Shown one piece after another: positions 43,370-51,734 of a stretch of DNA of 64,000 nucleotides (position 1 is its first letter; each line of letters begins with the position of its first letter). Made by a program: the position numbers and the translations under genes. This DNA comes from Kluyvera sichuanensis (lineage in GTDB: Bacteria; Pseudomonadota; Gammaproteobacteria; Enterobacterales; Enterobacteriaceae), in the NCBI RefSeq assembly GCF_014218705.1, contig NZ_JABBJF010000023.1:1-64000 (forward strand), written 5' to 3'. The notes beneath the pieces were generated by a model that was not told the DNA's origin, ran no database searches, and saw only the letters and a list, made by a program, of their open reading frames with translations.

Positions 43370-44162
43370 GCGACTCCTGACAGGGCTGCTCGCCCTGCTG
43401 CTTAGCGCCCCGGCGTGGCTTGTCGCCGCGCCGCGGGTCATCACCCTCTCCCCCGCCAATACCGAACTGGCTTTTGCCGCCGGCATCACCCCCGTTGGCG
43501 TCAGCGCATGGTCTGATTATCCCGCTGCGGCAAAAGAGATCGAACAGGTTGCCTCCTGGCAGGGCATTAACCTCGAGCGTATTGTCGCCCTGCACCCGGA
43601 CGTCGTGCTGGCGTGGAAAGAAGGTAACGCCGAGCGTCAGGTGAACCAGCTGCGTTCACTGGGCATTACCGTGCTGTGGGTCGATTCGCACAGCATTGAA
43701 GAGATCGCCGCAACGCTTCGCCAGTTGGCGAAATGGAGCCCGCAGCCCGAAAAAGCCGAACAGGCCGCTGCCACACTGCTGCATGACTATGCGCAGCTAA
43801 AGGAGCAGTATGCAAAAGCACCGAAAAAAAGGGTGTTTATGCAGTTCGGCTTTAACCCCATTTTCACCAGCAACAAAAGCGCCATCCAGAACCAGATACT
43901 GGAAGTGTGCGGTGGCCAAAATATCTTTGCCGACAGCCGCGTGGCCTGGCCTCAGGTCAGCCGTGAACAGGTGCTGATGCGCCAGCCGCAGGTGATTGTT
44001 GCCGCGGGCGATGCGGGTCAGATTCCGAAAATTCAGCACTACTGGGCTAGTCAGCTCACAATCCCCATTATTCCCCTTAATAGTGACTGGTTTGAACGCG
44101 CAAGCCCACGTATTATCCTCGCCGCAAAACAACTCTGTACTGCACTATCGCAGGTTAATTAA
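43362..44162 (+). CDS. btuF: vitamin B12 ABC transporter substrate-binding protein BtuF
   Basis: Periplasmic cobalamin-binding protein that delivers B12 to BtuCD. The signal peptide ends at VAA (about residue 22; mature [14 protein letters not shown]). The two-lobe class III binding-protein fold is full length (266 residues). The gene starts with GTG inside the last codons of mtnN (8-base overlap), so it is translationally coupled. The transporter genes btuC and btuD are not in the window, as in E. coli. Confidence 0.96.
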   Translation: MAKRLLTGLLALLLSAPAWLVAAPRVITLSPANTELAFAAGITPVGVSAWSDYPAAAKEIEQVASWQGINLERIVALHPDVVLAWKEGNAERQVNQLRSLGITVLWVDSHSIEEIAATLRQLAKWSPQPEKAEQAAATLLHDYAQLKEQYAKAPKKRVFMQFGFNPIFTSNKSAIQNQILEVCGGQNIFADSRVAWPQVSREQVLMRQPQVIVAAGDAGQIPKIQHYWASQLTIPIIPLNSDWFERASPRIILAAKQLCTALSQVN

Positions 44163-44176
44163 TCAGGTAATAGGTC

Positions 44177-44800
44177 ATGCTTGTCTACTGGCTGGATATT
44201 GTTGGCACCATCGTCTTCGCTGTCTCCGGCGTCTTGCTGGCAGGGAAACTGCGTATGGACCCCTTTGGCGTTCTGGTACTTGGCGTGGTGACCGCCGTGG
44301 GTGGCGGAACCATTCGTGATATGGCGCTCGCCAACGGCCCGGTCTTCTGGGTGAAAGACCCTACTGACCTGGTCGTAGCGATGGTCACCTCAATGCTGAC
44401 TATCGTGCTGGTTCGTCAACCACGACGCTTGCCAAAATGGGTGCTGCCGGTGCTGGATGCCGTGGGGCTGGCGGTGTTCGTGGGGATTGGCGTGAACAAG
44501 GCGTTTATCGCCCACTCCGGGCCGCTGGTTGCCGTCTGTATGGGTGTCGTTACCGGCGTCGGCGGCGGGATAATTCGCGACGTACTGGCGCGCGAAGTGC
44601 CGATGATCCTGCGAACCGAAATCTACGCCACGGCCTGTATTATCGGCGGGATTGTGCACGCGACGGCCTATTACACCTTCCAGATACCGCTGGAGAACGC
44701 CAGTATGATGGGGATGGTGGTGACGCTAGCTATTCGCCTGGCGGCGATTCGCTGGCATCTGAAGCTGCCGACTTTTGCGCTGGATGATAACGGTCGTTAA
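44177..44800 (+). CDS. yadS: TRIC/UPF0126 family membrane protein YadS
   Basis: Inner membrane protein of 207 residues with about seven hydrophobic segments arranged as two repeats. Each repeat has a glycine-rich motif: GVVTAVGGGTIRDMAL (about 36-51) and GVVTGVGGGIIRDVLA (about 122-137). This is the UPF0126 family, related to eukaryotic trimeric intracellular cation channels; some bacterial members were reported as potassium channels, others linked to glycine use. The exact role of YadS is not known. It is the third gene of mtnN-btuF-yadS, 14 bases after btuF. Confidence 0.92.
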   Translation: MLVYWLDIVGTIVFAVSGVLLAGKLRMDPFGVLVLGVVTAVGGGTIRDMALANGPVFWVKDPTDLVVAMVTSMLTIVLVRQPRRLPKWVLPVLDAVGLAVFVGIGVNKAFIAHSGPLVAVCMGVVTGVGGGIIRDVLAREVPMILRTEIYATACIIGGIVHATAYYTFQIPLENASMMGMVVTLAIRLAAIRWHLKLPTFALDDNGR

Positions 44801-44806
44801 ACCTGC

Positions 44807-44876
44807 GTAGCCCGGCCAAGCGCAGCGCCGCCGGGGATGCCCCGGAGTCGGCGCTAGCGCACCTCGTCCGGGCTAC
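44807..44876. repeat. REP pair (BIME) after yadS
   Basis: Two inverted REP-type units: GTAGCCCGGCC...GCCGGGG (44807-44836) and CCCCGGAG...CGTCCGGGCTAC (44840-44876), head to head. They lie between the yadS stop and the yadS/erpA terminator. Confidence 0.85.
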
Positions 44877-44889
44877 AAAAGATGCACAC

Positions 44890-44917
44890 AAAAAAACCAC
44901 CTTTCGGTGGTTTTTTT
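44890..44917. terminator. bidirectional terminator between yadS and erpA
   Basis: ACCACC (44896-44901) and GGTGGT (44906-44911) pair around TTTC, with A7 on the left and T8 on the right, so it serves both convergent genes. Confidence 0.92.
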
Positions 44918-44936
44918 ATCTATCTGGTCAGCAAGC

Positions 44937-45281
44937 TTAGATGCTGAAGGAAGAACCGCAGCCGCAGGTGCTGGTTGCGTTCGGGTTGGTCACGATAAAG
45001 CGCGAACCTTCCAGACCTTCGGTATAGTCCACCGAACCGCCGACCAGATACTGCAGGCTCATCGGATCAACCACCAGGCCTACGCCCTGTTTTTCGATGG
45101 TCATGTCGCCTTCGTTGATCTGGTCATCAAAGGTAAAGCCATACTGGAAGCCGCTGCAGCCGCCGCCTGTGATATACACGCGCAGCTTCAGGTTTGGATT
45201 CTCTTCATCCGCAATCAGGACTTTTACTTTTTTGGCTGCGGCGTCGGTAAACTCCAGCGGCAGCACTACGTCATCACTCAT
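44937..45281 (-). CDS. erpA: A-type iron-sulfur cluster insertion protein ErpA
   Basis: Carries and transfers Fe-S clusters to apoproteins such as IspG and IspH, needed for isoprenoid synthesis during respiration. The three ligand cysteines of A-type carriers are at 42 (GGGCSGF) and 106/108 (STCGCGSSF). The 114 residues equal E. coli. It is monocistronic here: a bidirectional terminator follows its stop and clcA ends upstream of it on the same strand. Confidence 0.97.
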   Translation of the reverse strand: MSDDVVLPLEFTDAAAKKVKVLIADEENPNLKLRVYITGGGCSGFQYGFTFDDQINEGDMTIEKQGVGLVVDPMSLQYLVGGSVDYTEGLEGSRFIVTNPNATSTCGCGSSFSI

Positions 45282-45363
45282 TTTTTGCTCCCATTAATAC
45301 AGCGGGTCTGGGCAAATAATAACCCGACTCTTTTGGTCATTATCTAATACCCTGGTAAATCGT

Positions 45364-46782
45364 TCAAGTATTCTCCGGGGCCGACTGCCTGGCCTTAGCC
45401 TCTTGCTCGGCCTCCTGTTTCGCCAGGGTTCGCGCCAGAATCGTGGCGTAGAGCGGCTGCCCGCCGAGGAACTGCGCCAATAGCGTGGCACCGAGACCGG
45501 TAATAATCATTGGCAAAATGAGCTGATAATTGTCGGTCATCTCCAGCACCAGCACAATGCCGGTGAGCGGAGCGCGGACAGAAGCCGCCAGCAGCGCGCC
45601 CATTCCGGCAATCGCGAAGGTCCCCGCCTCCAGATTGTAGGCCGGGAACAGATGCATCGCCGCCATACCGAAGGCCGTTCCCAGCAGCGTGCCCAGCGCC
45701 AGCATTGGCGCAAAAATCCCGCCCGGTGCGCCGGAGGAGAAGCACAGCAGCGTGGTGATAACGCGGGCGACAAACAGGAACAGCAGCGAACCGACGGTAA
45801 AGTTCCCCGCCGCCGCAATCGGGATCAGGTTAAACCCGCCGCCCGCCGCTGCTGATTGAAACAGCCCCAGCACGCCGCAGCCGCCGCCAATCAGGCCGCC
45901 AATCAGCACCCATTTTGTCGTGTTACCGCCGTGGATACGGAAAAACATATCCTGGGTTTTCAGCACCAGAGTATTAAACAGCGGACCAACACAGCCGAAA
46001 ATCACACCCAGCACCAGATACAGCCACAGCGTGTTGACCGGCGCGTTGGTCAGCTTACCCACTTCAATCACCGGCGTTTCGCCGTTGAAGATGCGGAACA
46101 TGATGCTCGACATGATAACGCCGGTGAATACCGCTTTAATCGAGATCAGGCTGTAGCGGAACTGCGGACGCATCTCTTCGATGATAAACAGGATGCCCGC
46201 CAGCGGCGCATTAAACGCCGCCGACAGACCCGCCGCCGCGCCGGTTGCCAGCAGCGTGTGCCGCGACTCTTCGTCACGCTGACGGAAAATATCGCCGACC
46301 ATACGGCCGATATTGCCGCCGATTTGCACCGTCGGCCCTTCACGACCAAGCACCATGCCCGAACCCAGCGTGCCCATCCCACCGAAGAATTTCACCGGCA
46401 GCACGCGCCACCAGCGGACCGGGCGCAGGTCTTCCAGCGCACCTTCAATCTCCGGGATCCCCGAACCGCCCGCTTCCGGCGCAAAGCGCCGCATCAGCCA
46501 GTAGCCAAACATCGCCAGCAGCGCCGACAGCACAAACGCCAGCGGCCAGACCAGATACCAGCGGTCAGCAACCTGCGCCAGCGTGCCAATACGCAGGTTC
46601 AGCACCCAGTTCACCGCATGCTCAAACGCTACGCCGACCAGCCCCACAAGCGAGCCAACGATGGCGGACATCAGCAGCACCATCAGCGGGGTTTTATCGC
46701 GATTCAATAATTTACGCACTACGTCGCGGCGGCGTAAACGCACCATCCGCTGTGCCTCTAAAGGGGGTATTTCTGCTCTCAT
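45364..46782 (-). CDS. clcA: H+/Cl- exchange transporter ClcA
   Basis: Inner membrane chloride/proton antiporter that helps survive extreme acid by moving charge during amino-acid decarboxylation; ldcC-type decarboxylases are also in this window. The selectivity and gating residues are present: GSGIP (107-111), gating Glu148 in GREGP and proton Glu203 in IEEMRPQ. About 18 membrane helices, 472 residues against 473 in E. coli. Start at ATG 46782 aligned with the E. coli N-terminus; a Met at codon 13 is an alternative. No terminator for leftward transcripts is seen between the upstream PTS operon and this gene. Confidence 0.96.
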   Translation of the reverse strand: MRAEIPPLEAQRMVRLRRRDVVRKLLNRDKTPLMVLLMSAIVGSLVGLVGVAFEHAVNWVLNLRIGTLAQVADRWYLVWPLAFVLSALLAMFGYWLMRRFAPEAGGSGIPEIEGALEDLRPVRWWRVLPVKFFGGMGTLGSGMVLGREGPTVQIGGNIGRMVGDIFRQRDEESRHTLLATGAAAGLSAAFNAPLAGILFIIEEMRPQFRYSLISIKAVFTGVIMSSIMFRIFNGETPVIEVGKLTNAPVNTLWLYLVLGVIFGCVGPLFNTLVLKTQDMFFRIHGGNTTKWVLIGGLIGGGCGVLGLFQSAAAGGGFNLIPIAAAGNFTVGSLLFLFVARVITTLLCFSSGAPGGIFAPMLALGTLLGTAFGMAAMHLFPAYNLEAGTFAIAGMGALLAASVRAPLTGIVLVLEMTDNYQLILPMIITGLGATLLAQFLGGQPLYATILARTLAKQEAEQEAKARQSAPENT

Positions 46783-47018
46783 ACCGTCATCACTAATTGG
46801 TAATACAAATACGAAGGGAAGGCATTTTACCCAGTCATATGCGCGACGTCGCGAAAAAATTGCGCGGCGAATGCTTTGTTACAGCAGGGTAAAGACGTAG
46901 TTCATCACAGGTTAGTATGAATAGAGAGAAAGTGGCGCAGAAGATCGTTTGAACGGACCTGACCGGTTGACGTCCCTGGTGTTGGGATCTCTGCGCCTGA
47001 TAAGAAAGGGCTATCGTC

Positions 47019-47047
47019 AACATGCCTCCAGGCGGAGGCATGTTTTT
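47019..47047 (+). terminator. rightward terminator facing the PTS operon
   Basis: AACATGCCTCC (47019-47029) and GGAGGCATGTT (47034-47044) form a perfect 11-base-pair stem around AGGC, followed on the plus strand by T5. On the minus strand no T tract follows. It therefore looks like the end of a rightward transcript that starts in the 280-base clcA-EIIC spacer, where I see no protein gene. Confidence 0.75.
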
Positions 47048-47062
47048 AGGTTGTGTAATACC

Positions 47063-48430
47063 TTACTCTTCTACTGGCTCAGGCTTCTTTTTCGCCAACA
47101 GGTTGTAAGCCACCAGCAGAGCGAAAATACCGGTAATCGTCATGGTGATGGTGCCCGGCGTCATAAAGCGCGCCATGTTGCCAAGAATAATCCCCACTAC
47201 GCCGAAGTCGGTATCGGAGAAGGTGGTGTTGGTTAAGCCCAGCGCACCCAGTACCGGAATCAGCGCCACCGGTAAGAAGGTAATCAGAATACCGTGAGCG
47301 AAGGCACCGAGAATCGCACCGCGTTTACCGCCGGTCGCATTACCGAATACCCCTGCCGTTGCCCCACAGAAGAAGTGAGGTACGACGCCCGGCAGAATCA
47401 GTACCCACTTGAGCTGCCCAAGGATGAACAGACCCACCAGACCACCGACAAAGCTTGAGATAAAGCCGACTAACACCGCGTTCGGCGCATACGGGAAGAC
47501 GATTGGGCAGTCCAGCGCTGGACGTGCGTTAGGCACCAGGCGCTCGGAGAAACCGGTAAATGCCGGAACGATCTCCGCCAGAATTAAACGCACACCCTGC
47601 AGGATAATAAATACCCCAGCCGCAAAGGTGATGGCCTGGATAAAGGAGTAGACCAGGTAGTTCTGACCGTGGCTAAAGTGACTCTCGACGTACTCTTTAC
47701 CTGCGGAAATCGACAGGACCAGATAAATGATCATCATTGTCAGAGAGATAGAGATCGTGCTATCGCGCAGGAAGCTCAGGTTCTTCGGCATGTTCATCTC
47801 TTCGGTAGATTTAGAACCTTTACCGACGACAGAACCGATCCACCCAGAAAGCACGTAGCCAACCGTACCGGTATGCGCCAGAGCTACCTGGTCATTACCG
47901 ATAATTTTACGCATATAAGGTTGTGCAATGGCTGGGAAGAAGCCCATTAACATGCCGAGCGCCAGTGAACCGGTATAAATAAGCTGAACGCCTTCGAAGC
48001 CGGCTACCGACAGAATAATGGCCACCATACAGGCCATGTAGAAGGTCACATGCCCGGACAGGTAGATATATTTTAAACGAGTGAATCTCGCCACCACGAT
48101 ATTCGCGACCATACCGAACGCCATGATAAGCGTGGTTGGTGCGCCATATTTTTCCAGCGCAATAGAGACCATCGCCTCATTGTTCGGAATAATACCCTGC
48201 ACATCAAAGGCCTGCTTGAAGATATCACCTAACGGCGATAGCGAGCCGACCAGAACTAAAGCCCCTCCGGATAACACCAGGAAGCCCAGTATCGTTTTAA
48301 CGGTCCCTTTAATGACGTCAGGGAAGGATTTTTTTTGTGCCACCAGGCCGAATAGCGCCACCAGTCCGACAAGGATTGATGGCACCTTCAGGATATCAAC
48401 AATAAGCTGTAAAACGTTTTGAACAAACAT
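47063..48430 (-). CDS. PTS EIIC component, UlaA (ascorbate/SgaT) type
   Basis: Membrane sugar channel of a phosphotransferase system, 455 residues with about ten to eleven hydrophobic segments. It resembles the UlaA/SgaT family (AG superfamily of PTS): the N-terminal NVLQLIVDILKVPSILVGLVALFGL, KGTVKTILGFLVLSGGA and CPIVFPYAPNAVLVGFISSF blocks are typical. Substrate identity cannot be read from the sequence; L-ascorbate is the best-known one of the family. The C-terminus is short and charged (AKKKPEPVEE), with no fused EIIA or EIIB. It is the last gene of the leftward operon tkt-EIIA-EIIB-EIIC. AGAGG precedes the ATG. Confidence 0.88.
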   Translation of the reverse strand: MFVQNVLQLIVDILKVPSILVGLVALFGLVAQKKSFPDVIKGTVKTILGFLVLSGGALVLVGSLSPLGDIFKQAFDVQGIIPNNEAMVSIALEKYGAPTTLIMAFGMVANIVVARFTRLKYIYLSGHVTFYMACMVAIILSVAGFEGVQLIYTGSLALGMLMGFFPAIAQPYMRKIIGNDQVALAHTGTVGYVLSGWIGSVVGKGSKSTEEMNMPKNLSFLRDSTISISLTMMIIYLVLSISAGKEYVESHFSHGQNYLVYSFIQAITFAAGVFIILQGVRLILAEIVPAFTGFSERLVPNARPALDCPIVFPYAPNAVLVGFISSFVGGLVGLFILGQLKWVLILPGVVPHFFCGATAGVFGNATGGKRGAILGAFAHGILITFLPVALIPVLGALGLTNTTFSDTDFGVVGIILGNMARFMTPGTITMTITGIFALLVAYNLLAKKKPEPVEE

Positions 48431-48470
48431 ATTAACCTCTGTCGCAGGGTATTTTTCTTGCCCGACTTAA

Positions 48471-48743
48471 TTATTGCTGGTCAAAGTAGTCTTTTATTTT
48501 TTGTTCAACTTCGTTCAGGTCGATAATGTTATTAATCACAATAACTTTATCTGCCGGTAAGTTAGCGCTGAAGGCGATATCTTTCGCCATCACGAAAACA
48601 TCGGCCACATCGGGCGTGACGGAACCCAAGTCAGAGTGTTCAACGTCCGCGGTGATATTAATTTTTTTGAGCACCTTTTTGATGTTCATTTCCATCATAA
48701 AGCTGCTACCCAGACCTGAACCACATACCGCCATAATTTTCAT
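48471..48743 (-). CDS. PTS EIIB component, lactose/ascorbate type
   Basis: Small cytoplasmic phosphocarrier of 90 residues. The phosphorylation loop CGSGLGSS begins at Cys7, right after the first strand (MKIMAV), as in UlaB-type EIIB. I chose the ATG at 48743, seven bases after GAGG; an ATG four codons upstream has no ribosome site. It receives phosphate from the EIIA encoded just before it and passes it to the sugar in the EIIC channel. The gaps to EIIA and EIIC are 33 and 40 bases, consistent with one transcript. Confidence 0.88.
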   Translation of the reverse strand: MKIMAVCGSGLGSSFMMEMNIKKVLKKINITADVEHSDLGSVTPDVADVFVMAKDIAFSANLPADKVIVINNIIDLNEVEQKIKDYFDQQ

Positions 48744-48776
48744 AGTAGACCTCATATTTTTACGATTGGGGTGTCA

Positions 48777-49241
48777 TTAACAAGACGCCGACGTTTCACC
48801 GAGTAAAATCGCCTGCAATTCTTCAGTACTTTGCGTATCAAAAATCTGCTGCATCACCTCATCATCTGACAGCACTTCAGCGAGCTGCGAAATCATTTCA
48901 ATGTGGCTATTGCTGTCCGGGGCGGAGAACATAAAAATCGCGTCCACCGGATCGTTCTCTTCTGAATTGAACTCAACCGCCTGGCCCAGTTTGACGATAG
49001 AGAGCCCCAGCGCCATTGCGCCCTGCTCGGGTCGCGTATGCGGCATCGCGATGCGCGGAGCAATCACGAAATAGGGACCGATCTCTTCTTTCTGTTTGAT
49101 AATCGAATCGATATAGGCCGGTGAAATCGCTCCTTCATCCAGCAGCGGGCGGCCTGCAATCTGAATCGCCTCTTTCCAGTCACTTACCGATTGAACATAC
49201 TGAACTTTGTTTTTATTCAGCCAGTTGGATAATGTTGGCAT
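48777..49241 (-). CDS. PTS EIIA component, mannitol/fructose-type domain
   Basis: Cytoplasmic phosphocarrier of 154 residues. The active-site histidine is His68 in IAMPHTRPEQGA, the motif of the EIIA-2 (mannitol/fructose/Ntr) fold also found in UlaC. It takes phosphate from HPr and passes it to the EIIB Cys7. It lies 38 bases after the transketolase stop. Its C-terminus (LLGETSASC) ends in a cysteine not typical of UlaC; I do not assign a role to it. Confidence 0.87.
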   Translation of the reverse strand: MPTLSNWLNKNKVQYVQSVSDWKEAIQIAGRPLLDEGAISPAYIDSIIKQKEEIGPYFVIAPRIAMPHTRPEQGAMALGLSIVKLGQAVEFNSEENDPVDAIFMFSAPDSNSHIEMISQLAEVLSDDEVMQQIFDTQSTEELQAILLGETSASC

Positions 49242-49279
49242 GGAGATTACCTATCGTTCTTAATGATAAAAATGGGTGA

Positions 49280-51271
49280 CTACAGCATGCGACGGGCCGT
49301 TTCCGTCACATTCTCTTTCGTAAAGCCAAAGTATTTAAACAGGACGCTCGCTGGCGCAGATTCCCCAAAGGAGTCCATGCCGATAACCTTCCCATCCAGC
49401 CCGGTATAGCGCTGCCAGAACCCTTCAATACTGGCTTCTATCGCCAGACGGTTACGCACACTCTTCGGCAATACGAACTCTTTGTAAGCCTCATCCTGCT
49501 TATCAAAGCGCTCGGTGCACGGCATGGAAACGACGCGAATCTGGTGGCCTTCCTGTTGCAGCGTACGGGCGGCGGCAACCGCCAGCGCCACCTCAGAACC
49601 TGCGGATATCAGGATCAGCTCAGGTTCACCGTCGCAGTCGACCAGCACATAACCGCCACGCGCAATATTGTTAAGCTGTTCCGCGCTGCGAGCCTGCTGT
49701 TCAAGCGGCTGGCGGGTCAGCACTAAGGCCGAAGGCCCGTCCTGACGTTCAATTGCCTGCTGCCAGGAGACCGCCACTTCCACCTGATCGCATCCGCGCC
49801 AGGTTTCCATATTCGGCGTCAGGCGCAGCGAGGCCAGTTGCTCAACCGGCTGGTGCGTCGGGCCATCTTCGCCCAAACCAATGGTGTCGTGGGTATAGAC
49901 AAAGATGGCGCGAATTTTCATCAGCGCCGCCATGCGCAGCGCATTGCGGGCATATTCCATAAACATCAGGAAGGTGCCGCCGTAAGGGATAAACCCGCCG
50001 TGCAGCGCCAGACCATTCATGATGGCGGACATGCCAAATTCACGAACGCCATAAGAAAGGTAGTTCCCCGCCCCGTGCTCGGCGGTAAAATCGACGGACT
50101 TCTGATGCCTGGTCAGGTTAGACGGCGAAAGATCCGCAGACCCACCCATCAACTCAGGCATCATATCGGCGAAAAAATTTAAGCAGTTCTGGCTCACCTG
50201 ACGCGTGGCCAGCGATGCCGGGTTGGCCTGCAAATCATCAATATAGTGCTGGATATTCCCTGCCCACTGCGCAGGCAGTTCGCCCTTCATACGGCGTACA
50301 AACTCGGCGGCCAGTTCAGGCCATTGCAGCGCATAGTCGGCAAACAGTGCCTCCCATGCCTGCTCGTCCTGCGCCCCTTTTTCGGTCGCATCCCAGGCGG
50401 CATAGATATCGGCAGGAATTTCAAACGGCGGATACGGCCATTCAAGGCGTTCACGTACCAGGGCAACTTCATCGGCCCCCAGCGCAGAGCCGTGGCATTC
50501 ATGGCTGTCCGCTTTATTCGGCGAGCCGAAACCGATAATGGTTTTACAACACAGCAGGCTCGGTTTATCGCTGACCAGTTTGGCTTCGCGAACGGCAGCG
50601 TCAATCGCCTGCGGGTCGTGACCATCAATACCTTCAATCACGTGCCAGCCATAGGCGCGGAAGCGGGCGGCGGTATCTTCAGCAAACCAGCCTTCAACGT
50701 GCCCATCGATAGAGATGCCATTATCGTCCCAGACGGCAATCAGGTTCCCCAACCCTAAAGTTCCGGCCAGGCTGCATGCTTCATGGGAGATGCCTTCCAT
50801 CAGGCAGCCATCGCCCAGGAAAAGCCAGGTGTGGTGATCGACGACATCAAACCCAGGTTTATTGAATTCAGCGGCCAGCGCTTTTTCGGCAATGGCCATG
50901 CCGACGGCGTTCGCTACCCCTTGCCCCAACGGGCCGGTGGTGGTCTCAACGCCCGGCGTATAGCCATACTCCGGGTGACCAGGCGTACGCGAGTGAAGCT
51001 GACGGAATTCACGGATGTCATTCATGCTCAGGTCATAACCCGTGAGGTGCAACAGAGAATAAAGCAGCATCGAGCCATGACCATTCGACTGCACATAGCG
51101 ATCGCGGTTAAACCACTGCGGATTTTTAGGGTTATGGCGAAGGTGATGACGCCAGACAACCTCGGCAATATCAGCCATACCCATCGGTGCGCCCGGATGG
51201 CCGGAGTTGGCTTTCTGAATCGCGTCGACGCTCAGAATTCGAATGGCATTCGCTAATTTTCTGTTGCTCAT
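49280..51271 (-). CDS. transketolase (accessory copy)
   Basis: Thiamine-diphosphate enzyme that moves two-carbon ketol units between pentose, tetrose and hexose phosphates. 663 residues, the full length of TktA/TktB. Visible motifs are the substrate/cofactor His in [10 protein letters not shown] (residue 25), the ThDP motif GDG...DDN (from 153), and the pyrimidine-domain catalytic Glu in [10 protein letters not shown] near 408. [17 protein letters not shown]-like text ([16 protein letters not shown]) is also present. It differs clearly from both E. coli copies although motifs are kept. Being the first gene of a PTS operon, it likely uses the phosphorylated import product. The ribosome site is weak (AGAGAG). 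Confidence 0.92.
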   Translation of the reverse strand: MSNRKLANAIRILSVDAIQKANSGHPGAPMGMADIAEVVWRHHLRHNPKNPQWFNRDRYVQSNGHGSMLLYSLLHLTGYDLSMNDIREFRQLHSRTPGHPEYGYTPGVETTTGPLGQGVANAVGMAIAEKALAAEFNKPGFDVVDHHTWLFLGDGCLMEGISHEACSLAGTLGLGNLIAVWDDNGISIDGHVEGWFAEDTAARFRAYGWHVIEGIDGHDPQAIDAAVREAKLVSDKPSLLCCKTIIGFGSPNKADSHECHGSALGADEVALVRERLEWPYPPFEIPADIYAAWDATEKGAQDEQAWEALFADYALQWPELAAEFVRRMKGELPAQWAGNIQHYIDDLQANPASLATRQVSQNCLNFFADMMPELMGGSADLSPSNLTRHQKSVDFTAEHGAGNYLSYGVREFGMSAIMNGLALHGGFIPYGGTFLMFMEYARNALRMAALMKIRAIFVYTHDTIGLGEDGPTHQPVEQLASLRLTPNMETWRGCDQVEVAVSWQQAIERQDGPSALVLTRQPLEQQARSAEQLNNIARGGYVLVDCDGEPELILISAGSEVALAVAAARTLQQEGHQIRVVSMPCTERFDKQDEAYKEFVLPKSVRNRLAIEASIEGFWQRYTGLDGKVIGMDSFGESAPASVLFKYFGFTKENVTETARRML

Positions 51272-51734
51272 ACGTCTCTCTTTTTACCTGGATTTTACGT
51301 TCAACAATAACGTTTGCGGGGTTTTCCCCACGCCAGCATGAATAGACATGTCGAAAGAAACCTTAGTTTTTATCGTTGTATCACGCCGCCATACGGTTCA
51401 ACGCGGCTTGAATTCTCTTTCGGCAACCAGCAATAAAATAAACATTAAAATACAATGAATTACTTTATATTCTTACGATATTACTGCATCCTTACGCCTT
51501 TCAATATACGTCTATACATGTTTCACTTGTCTAGTCATCTTGATGATGCACATAGACGTGTCCAGATACAATATGCAAAAATGCATTTTATCGCGATGCG
51601 GCGTTTGTTCACTCAAATTCGTTAACTTGCTCACAATATGACGTTAACGGTCTGGTCGACAGAAAACAAAGTCAGGCATACATGTAAACAGGATCCAGCG
51701 GCGTTATCGCCCACATTGGTTAGGAAGAAAGTCG
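51272..51734. promoter_or_regulatory. divergent control region of the PTS/transketolase operon
   Basis: 463 bases without a gene, more A/T-rich than the neighbours. Three exact ACATGT palindromes (51346-51351, 51516-51521, 51680-51685) and one variant ACGTGT (51556-51561) lie in it. ACGTCTAT (51508-51515) and ATAGACGT (51552-51559) form an 8-base inverted repeat. A leftward promoter-like pair TTGAAA/TAATAT with a 15-base gap lies at about 51480-51505. A CRP-like site CGTTA-N6-TCACA is at 51620-51635. A G/C hairpin (GCGGGG/CCCC) lies near 51316-51334 in the tkt leader. All are sequence-level candidates. Confidence 0.55.

Noticed and set aside
44807-44876. Repeated palindromes as a possible CRISPR array
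   Set aside because: Only two inverted units with no regular spacers; they match REP/BIME structure.
47063-48755. Assignment of the PTS genes as ulaABC (ascorbate)
   Set aside because: Family resemblance to UlaA/UlaB/UlaC is real, but the ascorbate catabolic genes are absent and a transketolase is present, so I left gene symbols empty.
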